Assembly: GCA_003550325.1 (NCBI GenBank)
Contig: QKWP01000136.1
Span: 350,590-414,589, forward strand
DNA length: 64,000 nt
Direction: 5' to 3'
Source: Gigaspora rosea
Lineage: Eukaryota > Glomeromycota > Glomeromycetes > Diversisporales > Gigasporaceae
How positions within the stretch are numbered: position 1 is the stretch's first letter; every line of letters starts with the position of its first letter. The notes below the pieces were generated by a model. The model was not told the origin of the DNA and made no database searches. It saw nothing but the letters and a program-made list of their open reading frames with translations. A program made the translations under genes and the position numbers. Below are positions 57,587 through 64,000 of this stretch, piece after piece.

Positions 57587-59210
57587 ATACCACTTGATCA
57601 TTTCCATACCCTTTTTTGACAACCTTCACTGCACTAACGTGATTATTCACCTCTTCAACCATATATTTATTTTGGTCATCTGTAACATCTGCGAACCAAG
57701 TATAAGGCGGTTCCAAAATTAAGCGAAAATTACTATGTATACATATGTGTATATATATTTGTTTTGAATATAAAAGCTACTGTACATTTTTAACTGCCGC
57801 AAAAATTTTATTCTTTTTAATAATTGTTACTAAAAATTGAAATTATCACTGTATAATCAAAGGATAAATAGATAAATACTTGGTTTTAGTTGCATTATGA
57901 TGATCTAATTTTAAGTAAAAATTTGATTTTATATATAATTTCTGATCTAGTAGTCAGAGCTAGATAATTTTGGTACCATTCGATTCGTCTCTTTGAGACA
58001 AATCGAATGGTACTAAAATTATCTGATTCCAATCACTGGATTATAAGATATCTCACCTGATCACAATACTCCCCTTCCTTATAGAACAAAACACATGTTT
58101 TATAATAGTAAAATTTTAATAAAGTATATATTTAAAAAAATTTATACTTCTATATATTATAATGTTTCTCTGAGTTGGATCAAATTTCCTTGAATTACAC
58201 AAAATAGTTAATTTTAATTGGTCAATATCATATGATCATTATATAATTTTGTAAATAACTTTAAACCCCTAAAATTTAAATCTTTATAACTTGATATACT
58301 TAACCAATTTTAATAATTATACTATTTTTAAAATCAAAAAAAACTGCTCTATAATTTTATTAAATAGTTCAAAAATAATTTGCTTAAAAAAATTTTACAA
58401 AATTTTAAAAAGAAAAAATCAATATCATGAATTTATATATAATTTGCAATTTGTACCCCCTATCCTTAAAGTACAAAAGATGGTTTCTTATGCAGATTAT
58501 CAATTTTTTGGCAAAATGAACTTTTGTTTTGAAGTTTTCTAGTTATGTAATGTTATACAAAATCTTGAAATCTAATTAGTAGTCTGAACTAACCTATCAT
58601 ACATTTTGTACTTGCTCACAACAACAATAATGCAAATAATCAAAATGCTGCAATAATTACAGAAATAGTATAATAATCACAGAAATTATATAATTTTTGC
58701 ATATTCAAATCATATTTTTTGGTTATGACCAATAAAAGTATTAAAGCAAACAGATTCAGAAAAAAGCAAACATACTCAAAATAGAAGAATAAAGCAAGAA
58801 AAAATAAACATCTAATTCCAGTGACATAAAGAATGTGTTTATTAACATTTTTATTACTGGTATTTTTCTTTATACTTTAATTCTGGATCTGTTTGCTCTA
58901 ACATTTTCTTTTCTTTATATTTAAATCTTTGGTCTGTTTGCTTAAAATTTTTAATTAGTTGTATTCAAAAAAGCGACAAAATTATATTACAATCAAATAT
59001 TTATATAGGATATTACATAATCCCATAATTATCAATTTACAATATTAATCATAAAAATGCTATAATAATCATGGAAATTTAGTCAGGTATATACCAAATG
59101 TGGCAATTAAGTTCTAGAATAATTACTATATAGATTAGCAAATTTGATTGACCCTGCCATATTATTTACATCCACTTCTATAAAAGGTTTCATGAAATTT
59201 TAAATATTTG
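57587..59210. other. AT-rich non-coding stretch
   Basis: Apart from the hairpin at 57962-58024 and TTCTGGATCTGTT-type repeats near 58868-58935 nothing gene-like is seen. Confidence 0.45.
57962..58024. repeat. Long hairpin (about 29-bp stem)
   Basis: AGATAATTTTGGTACCATTC then GATTCGTCTC pairs with GAGACAAATC then GAATGGTACTAAAATTATCT across a TTT loop, with few mismatches. Weaker pairing continues outward (ATCTAGTAGTCAGAG against the reverse complement of the right flank). Confidence 0.8.
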
Positions 59211-59454
59211 GAGAGACATCAATAGAAAAAGGACAAATCATTTTTAGTAACTTTTTTTAAAATTTTAATTAAAATAACTTGACAACTACTAAATTAAATT
59301 TAATAAATTTTTTTTTGCTTTAATTCTATAACTATAAAAAATTAAAATAAAAAAATTTTGATTAAATTTGGTTAAGTAGTTGTTAAGTTATTTTAGCTTA
59401 AAGTTGAAAAAATTTTTACTTAAAATAGATTTGACACTTTTCTATTAATGTCCC
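59211..59454. mobile_element. MITE family A, copy 2 (244 bp)
   Basis: GAGAGACATCAATAGAAAAA at the left; the right end reverse-complements to GGGACATTAATAGAAAAGTG. Flanked by ATTTG on both sides (59206-59210, 59455-59459). Same family as 7993-8232. Confidence 0.8.
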
Positions 59455-61210
59455 ATTTGTCTACTACTAAATAATAAGGTAGCTGCATGATGTCATCGCA
59501 CAAAACCAGGAATGGAGAGGCATTTTTTTGAATATGAAATTTAATTTGGTAATGATATTAAAAATTATTATGAAAAGAACAATAAATTATTTCGTTAATA
59601 GTTCTACCTTTATATAAAAAAAATCAAATTTAATCTCTTATATAAAACATATATTAATATAGGAATTATGCATATATTTTTAAAACAAAATCGTACAATA
59701 AAGCATTATCTTCAAGGCTTTAATGATAATCATAAGATGTTATCACACAATGCCAACATTTTTTCAATAAGCAGACCAAGTTAACAGTATTTTTAAGAGC
59801 AATATATAAAGATATTGTTTATGTATTAAGAAATATCTTTGTTTAAAATATTACCTTATTTGTGTGGCAATAAATTCACCTAATTTAGCATGACAGATCT
59901 TAACAAATATTATTAGAACAAGATCATACAAGATAGTATTATTCTCAAGATTTTGATGAAATCACAAAATTTTATCATACAATTCAAATATTATTTCTCA
60001 ACAAGCTTTAGCAGAGAGATTTAAGCAAATCAAGTTAAGGTATTTTGACGAGAACTAGAGAAGATATTGTTTATGTATTAAGAAATTTCTTCACTCAAAT
60101 TTATTACATATTTGTATGGTGATAAATGTACAGTACACTATTATTACCTTATTTAGCAAGTGACATTTATCCTCACATATCAGATATATGGAAAATATTA
60201 ACAATCACGTATACAGTCTTAACAATACATAATGAGTATATTGTGATGGCAAGCTCTCTAAGCCACGCTTTATTTAGTTAATTCCTGTTTTAAACTGCAA
60301 GAACAAATCGATTTATAGAACCTTCCTAAACTACAGGTATATACTAAACCATTTTTAGTAAAGATGAAAAAAGGACGAAAAAAAATGAATTAGACATACT
60401 GGCTTGTAAATAAAAGGTATCTATTAAACTATCTTAAGTAATTTTGAAAAGGGAAAAAATAAAATTTTTAAAAAAAAATGCCTTAGTTGTCCATTCATTA
60501 TTGAAGTGCTAGTTTTTTATACAATATTCACTTAACTACAGTAATCAGTGCTGTTATCAAATGGTTAATAACTTAAATGGTAAGCCATTTTAAAATACAC
60601 AATACCTAATTCGATTTTAAAATTTTTAGCACCAATAACATAAAATATCAATATAGTATTTGATTGCCTAATTCGTACAACTAGAACTGTTGAATAGCTA
60701 AATAAATCACATGAATTTGACATTCAATCAGATCCTCGAATTCAGATATAACCTTTTACTTCCTATTTAACCATGCACTTCGTTACACTCTGCTCCTGGT
60801 ATATACAAATAGATAGTTTAAAGTATCTACTTTTGATCATCCCAATTAATCCTGCATTTTAAGCTGCCTTCAAAAGGTAAATAAGACCTAAAGTTAAAAA
60901 TATTTCTTAAAATTAGAAGAATAAATTTGTCAACTAAAATAATATTTCAAGTGAATTTTTTTTCTGTAGTGCTTGCTTGCCAAAAGCAAGCTTGGTTAAG
61001 CTATTGGGTCAATATCTAAAAATCACAGAAATAGTAACAATGCAAGTAGTTATGCAAACTCAGATCTGTTACATTCTACCAGGTTTGAAATATTTTAATA
61101 AATCCTGGGTATAGTAATTATATTGTAAAATTACATTTTATTAATAAAGATTCATAGTATATATCTAGGTCTAAAACATAAGTGTTTATTATCGAAGGCA
61201 ACTATTTATA
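59455..61210. other. AT-rich non-coding stretch
   Basis: No gene. A loose duplication is seen: ATATTGTTTATGTATTAAGA occurs at about 59811 and 60065 with similar flanks (AACAAGATCATACAA, ACAATTCAAATATT), probably two decayed copies of one repeat. Confidence 0.45.
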
Positions 61211-61335
61211 CTAGGTGTCAAAAGTTTCTATATACAGTTCCTTTTTTAAAGTGACCTCCTATATAGAAATCATAATGATTATTTATGTAACACCTAAAAA
61301 AAGGGACCATATATAGAAACTTTTGGGACACCCAG
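61211..61335. mobile_element. Mariner-like MITE (125 bp, TA target duplication)
   Basis: Left CTAGGTGTCAAAAGTTTCTA; right end reverse-complements to CTGGGTGTCCCAAAAGTTTC. TA at 61209-61210 and 61336-61337. GGTGTCCCAAAAGT is typical of Tc1/mariner ends. Confidence 0.88.
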
Positions 61336-61337
61336 TA

Positions 61338-61882
61338 TACTTCTTATTATACTTTTATTGAATTTATAAATTAAAGTTATTTTGATTTATGAAGACATCC
61401 TAATATATGAACTTTTATTAGCTGAAGTATTCTATTTAAGTTTATGCAGCAATTAAAATAAATTATTTGATTTATGAATTATTTAATATAAACTATTCGT
61501 GCTTGAAGTAAGCTGCATTGGTTTATGAAATATTTAAAGTTATTTAGATTATAAGAATTTTGGTATATAAACATTTATTAATTAAAGTATATACTTGGAG
61601 TAGCTGTTTAAACTTATATTATTATTATTTTAATTTAGGTGATAAATTTATTAATTGAAGTATTTTGAATAAGTTATCAAATTTATTAAAGTTTTATGTT
61701 TGAATACAATATTTATAACCAAAGTAGAATTACTTAAAATAAATTATGTAATTTATTTTTGATTTTAAATAAATACACATAATTTTAAATTAATTATAAC
61801 TATAAACACAAATTCTTTATAATATATATTGATATGAATATTCTAGAAGAAGAATCTAGAATAATTTAACTGATGATTATTA
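61338..61882. other. AT-rich non-coding stretch
   Basis: TTTATGAATTATTTAA-type phrases recur; no gene. Confidence 0.4.
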
Positions 61883-61890
61883 CTAAATAA

Positions 61891-62182
61891 AGGGTCGTCT
61901 AAAGCCATATACCCACGTGACAATTTCGTATAAATCAACCAAACAGAGTCCCAAAATTTTGTTTACACGGATCAGCCCGAAGAAGTCAAAAAACAAAAAA
62001 AACGCAAGAACATAAAAACGGCATTCTAAACCTATCTTGGGCCATTAATAAAAAATGTCGGGAAGGTAATTTTACCTATATTGGTCCTAAACCTAACACC
62101 AAAACTAATACTAAACAGACTATAATACGAATTTTAACTAAAATTTCAAAAAATCACGTGGGTACATGGCTTTAGCCATCCC
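61891..62182. mobile_element. hAT-like MITE, family C copy 1 (292 bp, 8-bp duplication)
   Basis: Left AGGGTCGTCTAAAGCCATAT then ACCCACGTGA; right end reverse-complements to GGGGATGGCTAAAGCCATGT then ACCCACGTGA. CTAAATAA is duplicated exactly at 61883-61890 and 62183-62190. Non-coding. Confidence 0.92.
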
Positions 62183-62217
62183 CTAAATAAGGTGCAATTA
62201 TCAATAACCAAATTTGG

Positions 62218-62497
62218 GGAAGGTCTAAAGCCGTGTTCAGTCACATGTTTTTGATTTTTAATTAAAGTTAGGGTAAGGGTTAGTTTGGGGTTAGAGTTAG
62301 GGCATATCATATAGTAAAATTGTTCCTCTGACATTTTTTATTAATGCACCAAGATGGGTTTGGACTGTTGTTTCTTGTATTTTTATGACTTTTGCTTTTT
62401 TTCGCTATTTTTGTCTCTTCGGTCTGATCCGTGTCGATCAAAATAAACAATCCTATTGGCTCTATATCATGTGATAGACATGGCTTTTAATGACTCC
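62218..62497. mobile_element. hAT-like MITE, family C copy 2 (280 bp, 8-bp duplication)
   Basis: Left GGAAGGTCTAAAGCCGTGTT; right end reverse-complements to GGAGTCATTAAAAGCCATGT. AAATTTGG is duplicated exactly at 62210-62217 and 62498-62505. It sits only 35 bp from copy 1, shares its interior TCGGNCTGATCCGTG block, and holds a GTTAGGGTAAGGGTTAG telomere-like tract. Confidence 0.88.
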
Positions 62498-62505
62498 AAA
62501 TTTGG

Positions 62506-63166
62506 TATATGCCCTAACTGTAATAAGATGGTTGTAAAGCATGCGATACCGCGCAGGACCAGTATGAATATGTGCACCAGGTAAGGGAAAACCTTTCAAT
62601 TATAATTTTTTACTGGATTTAATCAATTTGATTTACTTTTCTGATACAATATATAATTTATAAACAGAATTTAAATGATTATATTAATTATACACGTATT
62701 TTCTTGAAACACAAGCATTAAAATGAATAAATTAAACTTTGTACTAATTACTGTTAATCATAATTCTTTTGAAACACAAATGTTAAAGTGAGCAGAATAA
62801 AACTTAAACTTTATACCCACACTGGTAATTTAATTATCTTGAAACACAATCGTTAAAGTGAACTAAATTAAACTTCATACTCCTCTTACTTGCACTGTCA
62901 TTGTAGCTACAGTACCAAATCACCAAATAAGAGATCTTTGTACTGCCTGAATAGCTGCCTGAATGGTTGTAGATCCCATCTGCACCTACTAAAAACCAAA
63001 TCAACGATAATATATTACTCTAGAAAAAAAAATATTTTTTCCTTATATAGTTATAATAGTTCCATTTTAATAATTATATGTAATTACAACATTAACCAGT
63101 GTTATAGAATAGGTTTTAATTTTGGTAGAAATTAGTTAAGAAATTAGAACTAAATAAGGAAAATTT
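62506..63166. other. Non-coding stretch
   Basis: CTTGAAACACAAnCnTTAAA-type phrases recur three times (about 62703, 62768, 62839), a decayed ~65-bp tandem repeat. No gene. Confidence 0.45.
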
Positions 63167-63691
63167 TGTAATAACTGTATTTAGTAATAGTGATATGCGA
63201 AATTGATATGCAATAATACTCAATGACGCTTAACGATGTTTAGCGACGCTTAACGACACTTAGTGACGCTTAACGACGCTTAGTGACGCTTAATGACGCT
63301 TAGTGATACTTAATGATGCTTAGCGACGCTTAGCGATGCTTAGCTCAATAGATATATAAACCCACCTTATTTCCCTTAGTTTTAGACAGATCCAGACATT
63401 GTATTTTATCTTTACTTTCATATTTATTATCCTCCTCCCTTATTATTAATAAATGCTTGGGATTTCTAAGGAACAGACGCCTTGGAATAGCCCTCTTGTT
63501 AAATTAATAAACTGTCTATTATCTCTTATTGTTTTATATCGAACTGCCTTAGAGAAGTATGTAGTTTCTTACAGATATAAAAGAAACTATACTTCCCTCT
63601 TGCACACCGCTTCACGCCCAAAGTAAGGGATCTCAGGAGCCGTGTAATTGTTACTTTATCGGAATTAAAGAAGGCTTCCGGTACTGTAACA
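63167..63691 (+). repeat. 5' LTR of an LTR retrotransposon
   Basis: Ends GGTACTGTAACA at 63691, directly followed by TTTGGTGCCTTCTGGCGG, the same primer-binding region as at 56927-56945. The start TGTAATAACTG at 63167 is tentative. U3 carries a 10-bp minisatellite, then a TATA box GATATATAAACCC near 63351. Confidence 0.75.
63222..63344 (+). repeat. 10-bp minisatellite in the U3
   Basis: About 12 copies of variants of GACGCTTAAC / GACGCTTAGT, immediately before the TATA box. Likely enhancer array. Confidence 0.85.
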
Positions 63692-64000
63692 TTTGGTGCC
63701 TTCTGGCGGAAACCTATTTAAATTATTGGATATTATTAAAGAATTTGGAAATCTTATTATTACTTTTGGCAGAAATTTAATCATTTTTTTTGGCTGTTAC
63801 TAACCCCTTGCTGTTGATTGCACTCTTATTATTCTTTTACAACTTACTTGGAATTTTCTTTTTGTTGGATACTAACTATTTACTATATTTTGGAGATTAA
63901 AATTTTGTTAACAACTTACTACTAACCTTTTATTTTGGAGGTATTTTATTATTCTTTTATTAGTTTCCTTAAGACTTGGGAACTGCCTTTTCTATATGAA
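63692..64000 (+). mobile_element. Leader of an LTR retrotransposon continuing past the window
   Basis: Begins with TTTGGTGCCTTCTGGCGG. Up to the window end only a T-rich leader with repeats such as TTGGATACTAACTATTTACT and AACAACTTACTACTAACC is seen; gag has not started. Confidence 0.65.

Noticed and set aside
62890-63135. 81-codon plus-strand ORF
   Set aside because: Low-complexity, no domain, lies in repeat-rich DNA directly before the LTR.
63222-63344. Regular repeats considered as a CRISPR array
   Set aside because: 10-bp tandem units without spacers, in front of a TATA box; LTR minisatellite.

Overview
The window is AT-rich (about three quarters A+T by eye) eukaryotic DNA with short GT-AG introns. 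It carries TKL-type protein kinases, Sel1 repeats, a sacsin/BTB/TLDc giant protein, a cytochrome P450, hybrid histidine-kinase fragments and a very high load of DNA transposons and LTR elements. This matches the genomes of arbuscular mycorrhizal fungi (Glomeromycotina, Rhizophagus-like). The species assignment is inference; no rRNA or convincing tRNA gene was seen.

Layout. 1-5.3 kb: non-coding, with foldback elements at 716-1090 and 1505-2564. 5.3-7.1 kb: broken cytochrome P450. 8-12 kb: Sel1 fragments, a TKL kinase with one frameshift (10183-11288), a Crypton-like recombinase relic. 12-15.3 kb: MITEs, including a hAT-like one with a perfect 8-bp target duplication. 15.5-24.5 kb (minus): one giant gene with two sacsin-type HSP90-like ATPase modules followed by BTB and TLDc domains, interrupted by about ten one-base frameshifts, many in homopolymers. 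27.07-37.08 kb: a region bounded by two 508-bp LTRs and a 4-bp duplication, holding host-like histidine-kinase and TKL relics with four younger insertions (hAT-like element, poly(A) retroposon, 2-kb foldback, mariner). 37.4-40 kb: TIR elements. 40.08-43.30 kb (minus): the most striking locus. 45.3-46.6 kb: a second large hAT-like element. 46.99-48.45 kb: an intact TKL kinase with four exons. 48.5-52.8 kb: MITEs and a poly(A) retroposon. 53.4-55 kb (minus): broken pogo/Tigger-type transposase. 55.9-57.6 kb: an element ending in inverted LTR sequence. 57.6-63.1 kb: AT-rich DNA with MITEs. 63.17-64 kb: the 5' LTR and leader of an LTR retrotransposon that runs off the window.

The main discovery is the minus-strand micro-exon gene at 40083-43296. 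A conventional first exon encodes a signal peptide and a Lys-Arg site. It is followed by 19 tiny exons (seventeen of 3 nt, one of 6, one of 9) separated by GT-AG introns, most 65-106 nt long, and a 19-nt last coding exon. All introns fall in phase 2. The spliced product reads without a stop into a compact six-cysteine peptide and ends in TAG. Every internal exon is a multiple of 3, so skipping any of them keeps the frame. The design resembles the micro-exon genes of schistosomes, pushed to the one-codon limit. It rests on sequence reading alone and needs RNA evidence.

The other functional genes are probably the kinase at 46986-48445 (signalling) and, if the frameshifts are assembly errors, the sacsin-BTB-TLDc gene and the kinase at 10183-11288. 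Most of the rest is transposon sediment whose insertion order can be read from nested target duplications.
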